Positions 7,763 to 16,592 are shown, counted from the first letter of the stretch. The stretch is 64,000 nucleotides of DNA from Halogeometricum sp. S1BR25-6 (GCF_031624495.1 NZ_JAMQOP010000002.1:930001-994000), one strand, 5' to 3'. Notes: generated from the sequence alone by a model not told the origin. A program made the numbers and translations.

Positions 7763-8836
7763 TTATCGCTGCGAGTCGCGGAGGATGAACGGGCCGATGG
7801 CGAGGGTCCGCTTCGCGATGGTCGCGATACGCGCGATGTAGGAGATGAGGAGCAGGAAGGGAAGCGACGTGATGGCGAACGCCGCGGAGGTCACCCAGAT
7901 GAGGTTCGGGACGCCGAGCACCGTTCCCGAGAGCGCGCTCCCGCCGAGGTACGTCGTCACGAACCCGGCGGTGATGAGCGCGGGTACGGAGAGATAGAGG
8001 ATGTTCTGCGAGAGGCTGATGAGTTCCCACTCGAAGTACAGCGTCTTGATGTGCTCGCGGGCGGGGCCGAACATCGAGAGCACGGTCTTCAGGTCGTCGA
8101 GTACCATCTCCGTCTCCTGACTGATGGCGTCCCTGTGTTCGTTCGCGATGCGTTCGATCTGGAACACCTTCCAGCCGTAGTTGTAGTCGAGGGCCGCGGA
8201 GACGACGGTGTAGGAACCGAACTTCCGCCCTTCGAGTTTGTCTTCGGCGGCGTCGGCGTTCTCCACGAGGCTGTTCGTGAACTCGTCGACCTCGCCGCGG
8301 AGGTCCTCGCTGTCGCTGTCGGCGACCGATTCGCGGAGGTCCTTCGCGTAGTCCCTGCTCTCTAAGATGATCGCCCGGAGGAACGCCGAGGGGTCGGCGG
8401 GCGTCGGCGACCCGATCATCTCCTGGGTGTACTCCCGGAAGTCCATCGTGTTGCTCATCCGCTCGCGCTGGTCGCCGAGCGGACCGTTCTCCTGGGAGAT
8501 GATTATCTGCGAGATGGTCAGCGTGAGCGTGACGCCGGTGATGATGGCGCTGATCATCGTCGAGAACACCGTCTCGACGGTGTCGGCGGTCAGGGCGTCC
8601 GTGAGGTAGTACTGGTAGTAGAACGTCCCCCCGAAGACGAAGACGCCGAAGATGAGGAGCGCAAGCATCGTCGTGATGAGGAGTCGACTGCCGTCGAGCA
8701 CCAGCCACGTCTTGACGCGCGTCTCGCCGCTGCGTTCGCGCATCGTGTTCGCGGTTCCGATGTCGTCGACGCTCGACTGGTTGAGATTCGGGTCCTCCGC
8801 GCGAGTGTCGATGGTGTCCGAGGAGTCGTCACTCAT
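7763..8836 (-). CDS. haloarchaeal multi-pass membrane protein of unknown function
   Basis: A protein of 357 residues with an acidic, Asn/Ser-rich N-terminus (1-45). Two membrane segments follow at about 50-75 (LLITTMLALLIFGVFVFGGTFYY) and 86-112. A long soluble helical region spans 115-270 and contains an Asp/Ser/Glu-rich stretch, and two more segments lie at about 275-300 and 308-335. This two-plus-two arrangement around a central domain resembles bestrophin-like or ion-channel-like scaffolds, but no signature supports that, so no function is assigned. It diverges from the lipoprotein gene at 9023. Confidence 0.65.
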   Translation of the reverse strand: MSDDSSDTIDTRAEDPNLNQSSVDDIGTANTMRERSGETRVKTWLVLDGSRLLITTMLALLIFGVFVFGGTFYYQYYLTDALTADTVETVFSTMISAIITGVTLTLTISQIIISQENGPLGDQRERMSNTMDFREYTQEMIGSPTPADPSAFLRAIILESRDYAKDLRESVADSDSEDLRGEVDEFTNSLVENADAAEDKLEGRKFGSYTVVSAALDYNYGWKVFQIERIANEHRDAISQETEMVLDDLKTVLSMFGPAREHIKTLYFEWELISLSQNILYLSVPALITAGFVTTYLGGSALSGTVLGVPNLIWVTSAAFAITSLPFLLLISYIARIATIAKRTLAIGPFILRDSQR

Positions 8837-8992
8837 CGCGGCATCGCCTCGCAGCGCTCTCGTCTGTGTTCGTCCATGGCGATAGAAGTCAGTAGAGTTC
8901 TCACCGGTGAGCGGCTTTACCGTTGTCGCTCAGGCACCGTTCGCCGGTTCTTTTCGAATATAATCGGAGTCTCATATTACGGTCGAAGGAGT

Positions 8993-8999
8993 GATATAA
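8993..8999 (+). promoter_or_regulatory. TATA box, leaderless promoter for lipoprotein gene
   Basis: GATATAA is centred 27 bp before the ATG at 9023. It sits in an A+T-rich patch (about 8949-8999) unlike the surrounding G+C-rich DNA, and the patch may also serve the divergent gene ending at 7763. Confidence 0.55.
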
Positions 9000-9022
9000 G
9001 CGTCCCGTGAAAGGGAGAGGGA

Positions 9023-9412
9023 ATGAATTCGAATCGGCGACTGTGCGCCGTTGCTGCCGTCGCGTTGCTGGTCGTCACCGCGGGATGTCTCACGGTGAGT
9101 CCGTCGATCAGTTCGGCCGACGACTCGGCGGTGTTCGAGCGGGTCTCGACGGTCAGCGAGTGGGGGACCGCGTCGGTACAGGGGTCGGTGACGCTCACTC
9201 CCACGGCGACGACCGAGATGGGCGTCACGCGCCTCAACGTCATCACGTCGGGCGGGAAGTCCTTCTACACGACGACGGTGGACGCCGGCCAGACGTCCGT
9301 CTCCCTCCCGATACCGACCGAGACGCGGTCGCAGATCGTGGCGGTGAACACCGTCAACGGAACCGTCGTGGAGACGTACAACGTGACCGTCGACGGGACC
9401 AGATATCCGTAG
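9023..9412 (+). CDS. small secreted lipoprotein, unknown function
   Basis: A protein of 129 residues with a short basic N-terminus (MNSNRR), a hydrophobic segment and a lipobox VTAGC placing the lipidated Cys at about residue 21. No twin-arginine motif is obvious, so export may be by Sec. The mature part is Thr/Ser/Val-rich and predicted beta, with alternating polar and hydrophobic residues (TSVSLPIPTETRSQIVAVNTVNG), suggesting a small Ig-like domain on the outer face of the membrane. It is preceded by a strong TATA box in leaderless spacing. Confidence 0.7.
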   Translation: MNSNRRLCAVAAVALLVVTAGCLTVSPSISSADDSAVFERVSTVSEWGTASVQGSVTLTPTATTEMGVTRLNVITSGGKSFYTTTVDAGQTSVSLPIPTETRSQIVAVNTVNGTVVETYNVTVDGTRYP

Positions 9413-9465
9413 GCGCAGAGGCGTCCGGTCGGAGTAGCTATCCGCCTCCGGCCGCACGTTCGGAC

Positions 9466-9681
9466 GTGAACCGACGGAGAGACGACCGCTGGGAGTACGA
9501 GACGCTTCGGGTGCCGCGCGAGGCGCTAAAAAAGGAGTCCGCGAACCCGAAAGACGAAATAAACGAGTTGGCCGCCGAGGGCTGGCGACTCGTCGAGACG
9601 ATAGACTACACCGGCGGCGGAACCAAGTTTCTGATCTTCGAGCGCCCCGCCCGCGACTCGTCCGATCCCGATTCCGAGTGA
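9466..9681 (+). CDS. small DUF4177-like protein
   Basis: A 71-residue protein from GTG at 9466. WEYETLRVP followed by INELAAEGWRLVETIDYTGGGTKFLIFERP is the pattern of the DUF4177 family: a strand, a helix with the LxxxGWRL motif, then hairpin strands. Function is unknown in the family. The C-terminal residues RPARDSSDPDSE are a typical acidic haloarchaeal tail. The longer open frame to 9007 overlaps the lipoprotein gene and is not used. Confidence 0.75.
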   Translation: MNRRRDDRWEYETLRVPREALKKESANPKDEINELAAEGWRLVETIDYTGGGTKFLIFERPARDSSDPDSE

Positions 9682-9697
9682 GACGTCGGGGTCGCCG

Positions 9698-10195
9698 CTA
9701 CTCGTCCGCGTGGACGGGTTCGGTGCCGCCGGGTTGCACGCCCGTCTCCTCCTCCTCGTCGACGACCCACTTGTCCGAGTAGTTCGCGCCGCAGGCGCAG
9801 TGGGCGTAGGCGTGGATTACCTCGCCGCGGGCGTAGAGGCCGCCGACCTCCTCGTTCTCCGCCTCTGAGAAGGCGAAGATGAACTCGGTGCGGTGGTCCT
9901 CACCGTCGTCGCCTTCGCCCTCCTCCCCCGCCTCCGGGCACTCGCCGCCGCCGAGGTCGCGGTGGACGTGACCGTCCCGTTCCATCGCCGTGCGCGAGAA
10001 CTCCATGGCGTCCATCCCGGTGCCGGCGGAGAACGCGCTCCGACCGTCGTCGCCGTCGACGACGAGCACGTAGCCGTCCTCGACTTCCTCGCCCAGACGG
10101 CGAAGCTTCCCGTCGCTGTCGAGGTACTCGTCGGTCAGAAACAGCGCCACGTCCTCGTGGCGGTCGCCCGCGAGGAACTCGTCGAGTTTGCTCAT
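9698..10195 (-). CDS. conserved haloarchaeal protein (DUF5807-like)
   Basis: A soluble, very acidic protein of 165 residues. It begins MSKLDEFLAGDRHEDVALFLTDEYL, has a central acidic linker (about 108-120) and contains AYAHCACGANYSDKWVVDEEEE (about 130-151), whose two Cys (CAC) and nearby His could bind a metal. I recall this as a Halobacteria-restricted DUF, number uncertain. The ATG at 10195 is chosen over the upstream frame because upstream residues are Arg-rich and unlike the body. Confidence 0.7.
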   Translation of the reverse strand: MSKLDEFLAGDRHEDVALFLTDEYLDSDGKLRRLGEEVEDGYVLVVDGDDGRSAFSAGTGMDAMEFSRTAMERDGHVHRDLGGGECPEAGEEGEGDDGEDHRTEFIFAFSEAENEEVGGLYARGEVIHAYAHCACGANYSDKWVVDEEEETGVQPGGTEPVHADE

Positions 10196-10292
10196 AGGGG
10201 GAGAATGCCGACGGAGCGATAAAAGTCGCCTGCACTCCGTTTCGTCCCCGTCCGTTCGCGCCGCACCGCCCGACCTCTCGGGCCGCCTCACC

Positions 10293-10727
10293 TCACTCGT
10301 CGCGTCCGAGCGACTCGGCGATGTCCGCCAGCGACTCGTTCGGCCGGTCGGGGACGGTGTAGACGACGCGCTTGCCGGGTTCGCGCACGCCGTAGCAGTA
10401 GCCCGCGTCGAGTTCGTCGACTTCGACGGCCGACCCGGGGCCGCGGCCCGTCTTCTCGCACCACTCGACGAGGCGATTCTCGCCGTCGCCGGGCGTCCGC
10501 GCGAGGCGCTTGTTGTCGTAGGCGCCGCGGAGGAGACGGCCGGAACTGTCGGCGACGACGCGGGCGTGGTATAGGTCGCCGCCGAGGGAGAGGCGGATCA
10601 GGTCGCCGTCCGCGACGGCCGCCTCGTCCGGGAGGCGGAGGCAGGGACGGCGAGTGCCGCCGCTACGCGCGATTTTCGCGCGGTGCGACGACACCGAGTC
10701 GTGGTCGCTGGGGACGCGTTCCGACAC
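10293..10727 (-). CDS. conserved haloarchaeal protein (DUF7112-like)
   Basis: A 144-residue protein read from ATG at 10727. It contains KIARSGGTRRPCLRLPDEAAVADGDLIRLSLGG (about 18-50), which looks like a small beta-barrel, then LLRGAYDNKRLARTPGDGENRLVEW and a C-terminal VYTVPDRPNESLADIAESLGRDE. No catalytic residues or membrane segments. It lies 12 bp downstream of rps6e on the same strand, so it is probably co-transcribed with that ribosomal gene, which hints at a translation-linked role without proving it. Confidence 0.7.
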   Translation of the reverse strand: MSERVPSDHDSVSSHRAKIARSGGTRRPCLRLPDEAAVADGDLIRLSLGGDLYHARVVADSSGRLLRGAYDNKRLARTPGDGENRLVEWCEKTGRGPGSAVEVDELDAGYCYGVREPGKRVVYTVPDRPNESLADIAESLGRDE

Positions 10728-10739
10728 GGTGGGGGGCGG

Positions 10740-11150
10740 TTACTCTTCGTCGTCTTCGGCGTCCTCGTCCGCGTCGCCCTCGCCGAGAGCGTCGGCCACG
10801 TCGCCGCCGTCAGTGACCTTGACGTTGACCTGCGCCGTCTCGTCGGAGACCTGCCGACCGCGGACGGTGACGCGCTTTCGCTCGCCGTCGCGAGAGGGCT
10901 TGTACCCGACGCCGCCCTCGAGGAGGAGTTCCTTGAGGTCGGAACCGGCGACGTTCGCGCGCATCGGACGGCCCGCCTCGTCGGACCCGCCCGTGATTTC
11001 GAGCGTGAAGCCGTCGAGGCCGACGGCGCCGCCGTCGACTTCGTCGCCGATGTCTCGGCCGAGGAATCGGTTCGCGTCCTGTCCGTCGACCTCGAACTGG
11101 TGGGTGTCACCCGCGTCGGGGTCGGAGACGACAACCTGGAATTCTGCCAT
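10740..11150 (-). CDS. rps6e: 30S ribosomal protein S6e
   Basis: A protein of 136 residues matching archaeal/eukaryotic S6e, a small-subunit component absent from bacteria. Recognisable segments are [31 protein letters not shown] (about 31-40), [18 protein letters not shown] (about 47-64) and [20 protein letters not shown] (about 79-98). The tail after about 118 is almost entirely Glu/Asp/Ala, a haloarchaeal adaptation. The ATG at 11150 is used because MAEF is the usual N-terminus. It is followed closely by the DUF7112-like gene. Confidence 0.93.
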   Translation of the reverse strand: MAEFQVVVSDPDAGDTHQFEVDGQDANRFLGRDIGDEVDGGAVGLDGFTLEITGGSDEAGRPMRANVAGSDLKELLLEGGVGYKPSRDGERKRVTVRGRQVSDETAQVNVKVTDGGDVADALGEGDADEDAEDDEE

Positions 11151-11284
11151 GGGTGGATTCAAACGACAGCCGGTAAAAAGTACGTCGAAAGATCCTGCGC
11201 CGTCTCAGACGCGGTTCGTGCGTCGAGTGAACGTGTAATGTGGGAATAGATAACATTGAACACGAAGAGGCGCGTATACTCCGT

Positions 11285-11419
11285 ATGGGCGAACCGTTCG
11301 ATAGGTCTCGGTGGTACGAGTGTACGAGTTGCAACTTCCGGTCCGAACCGGGCGACCCGACGACGATGTGCCCGCGGTGCGGCAGACAGATGCACAACGT
11401 GTCTCGCGCGCAGGAGTGA
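11285..11419 (+). CDS. small zinc-ribbon (CPxCG-type) protein
   Basis: A short ORF of 44 residues. It has two Cys pairs, YECTSCNF and MCPRCGR, spaced about 16 residues apart as in zinc ribbons, and ends NVSRAQE. Haloarchaea carry many such very small zinc-finger proteins, some with phenotypes but mostly without known targets. It starts at an ATG 135 bp from the divergent rps6e start and ends before the convergent M29 gene. Coding is supported by the paired CxxC motifs and GC-rich third positions. Confidence 0.8.
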   Translation: MGEPFDRSRWYECTSCNFRSEPGDPTTMCPRCGRQMHNVSRAQE

Positions 11420-11467
11420 GATACGGTCCGCCGCGCGGGGGTCCGTCGGGTGGTCACCGGCCCGAAC

Positions 11468-12601
11468 TCAGCGCTCGAACCCCTGCTCCCAGCGGAAGAC
11501 GCCGTCTCGCTGAACGACCTCTCCGTCGACTTCGATGCGCGAGTCCTCGCTCACGTCCGTAATCATGTCGACGTGGACGGCCGAGTCGTTACCCGCCTCG
11601 CCCTCGGGGAGGCAGGCGTCGTAGGCGCGGCCGACCGCGAGGTGGACGGTATCGCCCATCTTCTCGTCGAAGAGGATACTGTCGGTGAAGCGGTCGATGC
11701 CGCGGTTCATCCCGATGCCGAGTTCGCCGAGACGGCGCGCCCCCTCGTCGGTGTCGAGGACGTCGCCGAGGGCCGCCTCGCCCGACTCGGCCGCGAAGTC
11801 GGTCACCTCACCGTCCTCGAACGTCAGGCGGACGTCCCGAACGCGCGTGCCGTTGATGGTCATCGGCACGTCGAAGAACGCCTCGCCCTCGGGGTCGTAC
11901 GGCGCGGTGAACACCTCTCCGGAGGGCAGATTGTGCGAGTCGTAGGCGACGGAGGCGGCGGAGTTGACCGCGGTGCGGCCCTCGATGGACATCGTGAGGT
12001 CGGTGGTGCGAGACGGTCCAGTACTACCGTCTCGTTCGGTGGTCTCCTCTTTCACGAGTCTGACCTCGGACCCCTCGTCGAGCACTTCTTTCATCTCCGC
12101 CATCTCCTCGGCCAGCGCCTCCCAGTCGCGGAGGACGGCGTCGTAGACGAACTCGCGGTACTCCTCGTACGACATCCCGGCCTGCTGGGCGAGCGACCGG
12201 GTCGGGTGGACCGTCGACACCCAGTCGGTGTTCATGCGCGCCTCGCGGACCGATTCGGCGGCGCGAGCGGCGGCCTGCCGCGTCTCGCCGGGGACGTCGG
12301 CGGTGGCGAACGTGTTGCGGCCGCCGCCGAGGAAGAGGACCGAATCGGCGTTCTCGTAGAGGGCGAGTTCGTGTCCGGCCGTCTCGAACTCCCCGTCGTG
12401 CGCGCGGAGGTAGGCGCGAGAGACTTCGTCGGAGGCGTACGTGGTGACGACGTTCGCGCCGCGGTCGCCCAGTTTCTCGGCGACGGCGACGGCGAGTTCG
12501 TGCGCGCCCTCCGCGACGCTCACGACCACGTCGTCGCCGGCGTCGATGCGGGCGCTCCAGTCGACGAGCACCTCGGCGTGCTCTCGGATTTTCGGGTCCA
12601 T
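11468..12601 (-). CDS. M29 family aminopeptidase (thermophilic metalloprotease type)
   Basis: A protein of 377 residues with the two-domain layout of M29 aminopeptidases (AmpS/AmpT), co-catalytic metallopeptidases that remove N-terminal residues from peptides. An alpha/beta N-terminal domain contains DDVVVSVAEGAHELAVAVAEKLGDRG. The C-terminal metal site is seen in GARRLGELGIGMN (Glu), ILFDEKMGDTVHLAVG (Glu and His) and SAVHVDMITD (His and Asp). The ATG at 12601 (MDPKIREHAEVL) matches the family's N-terminus better than the upstream Arg-rich extension. Cytoplasmic and monocistronic. Confidence 0.9.
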   Translation of the reverse strand: MDPKIREHAEVLVDWSARIDAGDDVVVSVAEGAHELAVAVAEKLGDRGANVVTTYASDEVSRAYLRAHDGEFETAGHELALYENADSVLFLGGGRNTFATADVPGETRQAAARAAESVREARMNTDWVSTVHPTRSLAQQAGMSYEEYREFVYDAVLRDWEALAEEMAEMKEVLDEGSEVRLVKEETTERDGSTGPSRTTDLTMSIEGRTAVNSAASVAYDSHNLPSGEVFTAPYDPEGEAFFDVPMTINGTRVRDVRLTFEDGEVTDFAAESGEAALGDVLDTDEGARRLGELGIGMNRGIDRFTDSILFDEKMGDTVHLAVGRAYDACLPEGEAGNDSAVHVDMITDVSEDSRIEVDGEVVQRDGVFRWEQGFER

Positions 12602-12665
12602 GGCGGCGGTTCGGCGGGGAGGCAAAAAACGGTCGCGTCTGCGGGAGAGGGGTGTGACCGCGGCC

Positions 12666-13064
12666 TCACTCCAACAGGTCGAGGAGGGCGTCGAACTCGC
12701 GGGCGTAGGCGGCCAGCACGTGCTCGAAGGTGACGATGCCGACGTACTGGTCGTCGTCGTCGACGACGACGGCCTCTCGGACGCCCTCCCGACCGAAGAC
12801 GGCGACGAGGTCCGCGCGCGTCGCGGCGCGCCGAATCGTCACCGGGTCGTTTTCCAGAAGGTCGCCGACGAACTCCTCGCGTAAGTCGTCGCCGGCGACG
12901 ACGGCCCGACCGAGCGTCGCCGGGGTGACGACGCCGAGCGGACGGTCCTCGTCGAGGACGACGACGGCGTCGTCGCCACCTCGACGCATCGCCGCCGCGA
13001 CGTCCGCGACGGGCGTGTCCGGTGCAGCGGTCGGTGCGTCGGTTCTGAGGAGTTCGTCGAGCAT
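12666..13064 (-). CDS. CBS domain pair protein
   Basis: A stand-alone CBS pair of 132 residues. CBS1 is APTAAPDTPVADVAAAMRRGGDDAVVVLD with RPLGVVTPATLGRAV. CBS2 is NDPVTIRRAATRADLVAVFGREGVREAVVVDDD with YVGIVTFEHVL. Such pairs bind adenosyl ligands and regulate partner proteins. The partner is not evident; the gene is divergent from the 6PGDH at 13219 and 64 bp from the M29 gene. The ATG at 13064 gives a complete first repeat. Confidence 0.88.
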   Translation of the reverse strand: MLDELLRTDAPTAAPDTPVADVAAAMRRGGDDAVVVLDEDRPLGVVTPATLGRAVVAGDDLREEFVGDLLENDPVTIRRAATRADLVAVFGREGVREAVVVDDDDQYVGIVTFEHVLAAYAREFDALLDLLE

Positions 13065-13218
13065 CGTTCGTGAGATACAGTGGCACGGTACATAGGCGCG
13101 TCGGGGGGTGTCGGGGGCGAGACAGAAACGAACCGACGGAGACGGGCGGCGGAGGCCGGGAGGAGAGCGCGTCCGTCGAATCGGAACCACTACCTCCCCC
13201 GCGGATGGACGCCAACGC

Positions 13219-14115
13219 ATGCAGATAGGTGTCGTCGGACTCGGGCGGATGGGACAGATAGTCGTGAACCGCGTGCTCGACGCCGGACACGACGTGGTGG
13301 CGTTCGACCTCTCGGAGGAGGCGACGGCCGCCGCGGCCGGGGCGGGAGCGACGGCCGCCGACAGCCTCGAAGACCTCGCGGACCGACTCGGCGAGGAGAA
13401 GCGAATCTGGCTCATGGTGCCGGCGGGCGACGCGGTGGACGCGACGCTCGACGAACTCGGACCGCACCTCGGCGCCGACGACGTCGTCGTCGACGGCGGC
13501 AACTCTCACTTCGAGGCGTCGGTCCGCCGCGCGGAAACGGTCGAAGCGGCCTACCTCGACTGCGGCACCTCCGGCGGGCCGGCGGGCGCCGAACTCGGCT
13601 TCTCGCTCATGGTCGGCGGCCCCGAGTGGGCCTACGAGGCGATGACGCCCGTCTTCGACGCCGTGGCGACCGGGCCGGACGGGCACGACCGGATGGGGGC
13701 GGTCGGGTCGGGTCACTACGTGAAGATGGTCCACAACGGCGTCGAGTACGCCCTCATGCAGGCGTACGGCGAGGGCTTCGAGTTGCTGGCGAACGGCCGC
13801 TACGACCTCAACCTCGAATCCGTCGCGAAGACGTGGAACAACGGCGCGGTCATCCGCTCGTGGCTGCTGGAACTCTGCGAGGAGGCCTTCCGGGAGGAGG
13901 GGGCGGACCTCGGAACCGTCGCCGACCACGTCTCGGGCGGGTCGACGGGCACGTGGACGGTGCAGGAGGCGCTCGAACAGGAGGTGCCGGTGCCGCTCAT
14001 CTACCAGGCACTCGCCGAGCGCTTCGGAAGCCGCGACGACGCGCGATTCTCGCGCCGGTTGGCGAACCGCCTGCGCTACGGGTTCGGCCGGCACGAAATC
14101 GTCCGGGAGGAGTGA
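13219..14115 (+). CDS. gnd: 6-phosphogluconate dehydrogenase (short, decarboxylating, Gnd/YqeC type)
   Basis: A protein of 298 residues, the length of the short NAD-type 6-phosphogluconate dehydrogenases that haloarchaea use in the oxidative pentose phosphate pathway. It has the N-terminal Rossmann motif GVVGLGRMG (4-12), DGGNSHFEASVRRAE, the substrate loop CGTSGGPAGAELGFSLMVGG (about 115-134) and the catalytic-Lys motif HYVKMVHNGVEYALMQ (about 167-182). The start is the ATG at 13219. A second, longer paralogue lies at 50170, so one copy may be specialised. Confidence 0.9.
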   Translation: MQIGVVGLGRMGQIVVNRVLDAGHDVVAFDLSEEATAAAAGAGATAADSLEDLADRLGEEKRIWLMVPAGDAVDATLDELGPHLGADDVVVDGGNSHFEASVRRAETVEAAYLDCGTSGGPAGAELGFSLMVGGPEWAYEAMTPVFDAVATGPDGHDRMGAVGSGHYVKMVHNGVEYALMQAYGEGFELLANGRYDLNLESVAKTWNNGAVIRSWLLELCEEAFREEGADLGTVADHVSGGSTGTWTVQEALEQEVPVPLIYQALAERFGSRDDARFSRRLANRLRYGFGRHEIVREE

Positions 14116-14142
14116 GTCGGGGACCCCGGCGGCGACGCCCCG

Positions 14143-14316
14143 CTACGCCCCGCCGCGCTTTTCCACCCGAAACACGCGCGTCTCGGGGATGTAAATTGAG
14201 ACGGGCGTCTCGCCCTGCTGTCGAATCACCCACGCGCGGCGGGTTTTGTCGTACTCGACGGTCTCCGCCTCGTACTCGACCACGCCCGACCCGTCGTCGT
14301 ACACGATTTTCGCCAT
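14143..14316 (-). CDS. small conserved haloarchaeal protein
   Basis: A protein of 57 residues, MAKIVYDDGSGVVEYEAETV through IYIPETRVFRVEKRGGA, predicted all-beta with alternating charged and hydrophobic residues. It looks like a compact antiparallel sheet and has no known motif. Coding evidence is good GC3 and a coherent beta pattern; the longer frame continuing to 15258 is antisense to the TauE gene and is not used. It converges with gnd. Confidence 0.65.
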   Translation of the reverse strand: MAKIVYDDGSGVVEYEAETVEYDKTRRAWVIRQQGETPVSIYIPETRVFRVEKRGGA

Positions 14317-14418
14317 GACGGGGAGACGACGAGCGACGAGAAAACCGTTCGGTCGGGGACGCCCCGCCCGGCGCCGCGAATCAGGAAGGCTTTCCGCCGG
14401 ACGCGTCTGAAACGAGAC

Positions 14419-15189
14419 GTGCTCTTCGGTCTCGCCGCGTCCACGATGGTTCTGTTCGCCGTCGTCGGGTTCCTCGCCGGCGTCGGCATCACGGCCATCG
14501 GTCCGGGCGGCGTCTTCATCACCATCGCGCTCGCGCTGACGGCCGCGTCGCCCGCGGTCGTTGCGGGGACGGCCGGGGCGACGAACATCGCGGCGGGGCT
14601 GCTCGGCACCGCGGTGTACGTCCGCTCGGGCGAACTCCGAACCGCGGCGGGAACGCGGATGGCCGTCGCGCTCAGCGTTCCGGGCGGAATCGGCGCCCTC
14701 GTCGGCAAGCGAATCAACGCGCTCGTCTCCGCCGCGGAGTTCTCCGTCCTGCTCGGCGCGTTCGTCGTCTTCGCCGGCCTGCTGACGTGGTATCGGGAGC
14801 GCTACGGCGCCGGTCGGGCGTCCGTCGACCCCACTACCCGGTCGGGAGCGCTGGCCGTCGGCGTCGTCGGGTTCGCCGTCGGCGTCCCCGGCGGCCTGCT
14901 CGGCGTGGGCGGTCCGGTGCTGGCCGTGCCGCTGCTGATAGCGCTCGGCGTTCCCCTGCTGCCGGCGGTGGCGGCCGCGCAGGTGCAGTCGGTGTTCGTC
15001 GCCGCCCCGGCGACGGCCGCCTACCTCCTCGACGGTGCGGTGTCGGTGCCGCTGGTCGCGCTCATCGCCGTGCCCGAACTCGCGGGCATCGTCGTTGGAT
15101 GGGGCGTGGCGCGACGGATCGAACCCCGGATACTGAAAATCGCGCTCGGCGGCGTGCTCGTGGCGCTCGGAGTGTACCTGATGGTCTGA
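14419..15189 (+). CDS. TauE/SafE family sulfite exporter-like permease
   Basis: A hydrophobic protein of 256 residues from GTG at 14419 (ATG at 14446 is an alternative). It has two homologous halves, each with the family's small-residue-rich motif: GFLAGVGITAIGPGGVFITIAL (about 16-37) and GFAVGVPGGLLGVGGPVLAVPLL (about 151-173), with about eight membrane segments in total. The family (formerly DUF81) is linked to export of sulfite, sulfoacetate or other organic anions; the substrate here is unknown. A second family member, transcribed convergently, follows at 15538. Confidence 0.85.
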   Translation: MLFGLAASTMVLFAVVGFLAGVGITAIGPGGVFITIALALTAASPAVVAGTAGATNIAAGLLGTAVYVRSGELRTAAGTRMAVALSVPGGIGALVGKRINALVSAAEFSVLLGAFVVFAGLLTWYRERYGAGRASVDPTTRSGALAVGVVGFAVGVPGGLLGVGGPVLAVPLLIALGVPLLPAVAAAQVQSVFVAAPATAAYLLDGAVSVPLVALIAVPELAGIVVGWGVARRIEPRILKIALGGVLVALGVYLMV

Positions 15190-15220
15190 CGCCGCCCGCG
15201 GCGTCCCCGCGCCGCCCCTT

Positions 15221-15490
15221 TTACTCCTCGTCGGCGTCGTCCCCCATCGAAAGTCCACTCACGGTGGCGTCGGACCCGTCGTACGGCTTCGGCGGGAGGC
15301 CGGTCCGCGAGAGTCGACGGGGAGAGTCGGCGGTTCGCGCCCGCAGGCGCGTTCGCACGTGTCGGCCGAGCGCGGAACGCGCGCTCCGGACGGACTGTAT
15401 GCACGAGGCGAGTTGCATCGTTCGTCCGAACCTCGCTGCGGTCCCTACGAGAATCTGTCGGACGAACGCGCCGCGACGCCGCGTCGACAT
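15221..15490 (-). CDS. possible small Arg-rich protein with acidic C-terminus
   Basis: An open frame on the minus strand ends in SGLSMGDDADEE at 15221. From the ATG at 15490 it gives 89 residues. A GTG at 15541 that overlaps the stop of the upstream TauE gene (GTGA) would give 106, and an ATG at 15418 would give 65. The body is Arg-rich and unlike a typical acidic halophilic protein, but third positions are mostly G/C and the acidic tail looks genuine. No family recognised; it may instead be non-coding. Confidence 0.35.
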   Translation of the reverse strand: MSTRRRGAFVRQILVGTAARFGRTMQLASCIQSVRSARSALGRHVRTRLRARTADSPRRLSRTGLPPKPYDGSDATVSGLSMGDDADEE

Positions 15491-15537
15491 GGGCGACGCT
15501 CCGTCGACGGGTCCGCCGACGGCCGACGGCCCGATGC

Positions 15538-16314
15538 TCACCCGAAGAGCACGTACGCCCCGGACAGGACGAGGGCGACCGAGAGCGCCAGCGAGAGCGG
15601 GCGCTCCGGGAGGACGTGGGCGACCCGCCAGCCGAGGGCCGCGCCCGCGAGTTCCGGGAGGCCGACGGCGAGGACGAGGGCGGGTTCGACGGCGCCGCGG
15701 AGCGCGAACCCCGCGGCGCCGACAAAGGAGAGCAGCCCCGAGACGACCTGTCCGACGCCGATGGCGACGAGCAGCGGAACCCCCAACAGCACGAGGGCGG
15801 GCACGACGGCGGCGAGGCCGCCGATGCCGAGCAGGCCGCTAACGAGGCCGACGACGGCGCCGATGGCGACGAACGACGCCCGTCCGGTCGCCGTCTCCGG
15901 GTCCACCTCGACGACCGACGGGAGACCCACCAGTTCGCGGTAGGCGACGACGCCCCCGACGACCGCGACCGCCGCGCCGAACAGCGTCTCGACGGTGGCG
16001 GTGGGGAGCCAATCGTTGAGGAGGACCCCGCCGAGGACGCCGACGCCGCTGCCGACGCCGAGGAGCGCCGCGAGCCGACGGCCCCCACCCCGCAGTTCGC
16101 CCGAACGAACGTAGGAGTAGCTTCCGAGCGCGCCGGTCGCCGCGAACGTCGCGAGCGCGGTGCCGGCGACGGCCTCCGAGGGGAGGTCCGTGAACGCGTA
16201 GAGCGCGGCGGTGACGAAGACGCCGCCGACGCCGATACCGGTGTTCCCGACGCCCGCGAGGAAGGCGACGACGACGAGCGACGCGAGAACCGGGGGAGAA
16301 AGCGAGGCGACCAT
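15538..16314 (-). CDS. TauE/SafE family sulfite exporter-like permease
   Basis: An integral membrane protein of 258 residues from ATG at 16314. Duplicated family motifs are VAFLAGVGNTGIGVGGVFVTAAL (about 14-36) and GLVSGLLGIGGLAAVVPALVLLG (about 151-173). About eight membrane helices are predicted. It is about as long as the paralogue at 14419 and converges on it, but the two are clearly different in sequence, so this is not a recent duplication. Probable role: export of a small sulfur-containing or carboxylate anion across the cytoplasmic membrane. Confidence 0.85.
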   Translation of the reverse strand: MVASLSPPVLASLVVVAFLAGVGNTGIGVGGVFVTAALYAFTDLPSEAVAGTALATFAATGALGSYSYVRSGELRGGGRRLAALLGVGSGVGVLGGVLLNDWLPTATVETLFGAAVAVVGGVVAYRELVGLPSVVEVDPETATGRASFVAIGAVVGLVSGLLGIGGLAAVVPALVLLGVPLLVAIGVGQVVSGLLSFVGAAGFALRGAVEPALVLAVGLPELAGAALGWRVAHVLPERPLSLALSVALVLSGAYVLFG

Positions 16315-16592
16315 CGGGAGGAGTTGCGGCGTGCGCCGGGAAAATCCGACGGCGGGTGGCCGTCGAATCGACTGAGAGCGGCTGAGAGTCACTCGCACGT
16401 CCGTCAGCCCACGGATTTAACCGTATCAAGCGAGATTATATTTTGTAGTGATTTCGCGGGAATATATGCGATTCGTGAGTCGTAGCGCCGAGCGTCTGCG
16501 CCGTCGACCCTCGCTCCACCGATGGTCGCCGCGTGGCGGACGCCAAATCAAACGCCGTCGGGGGACGGCGCGGAAACAGCGGGGGAGCTGAG

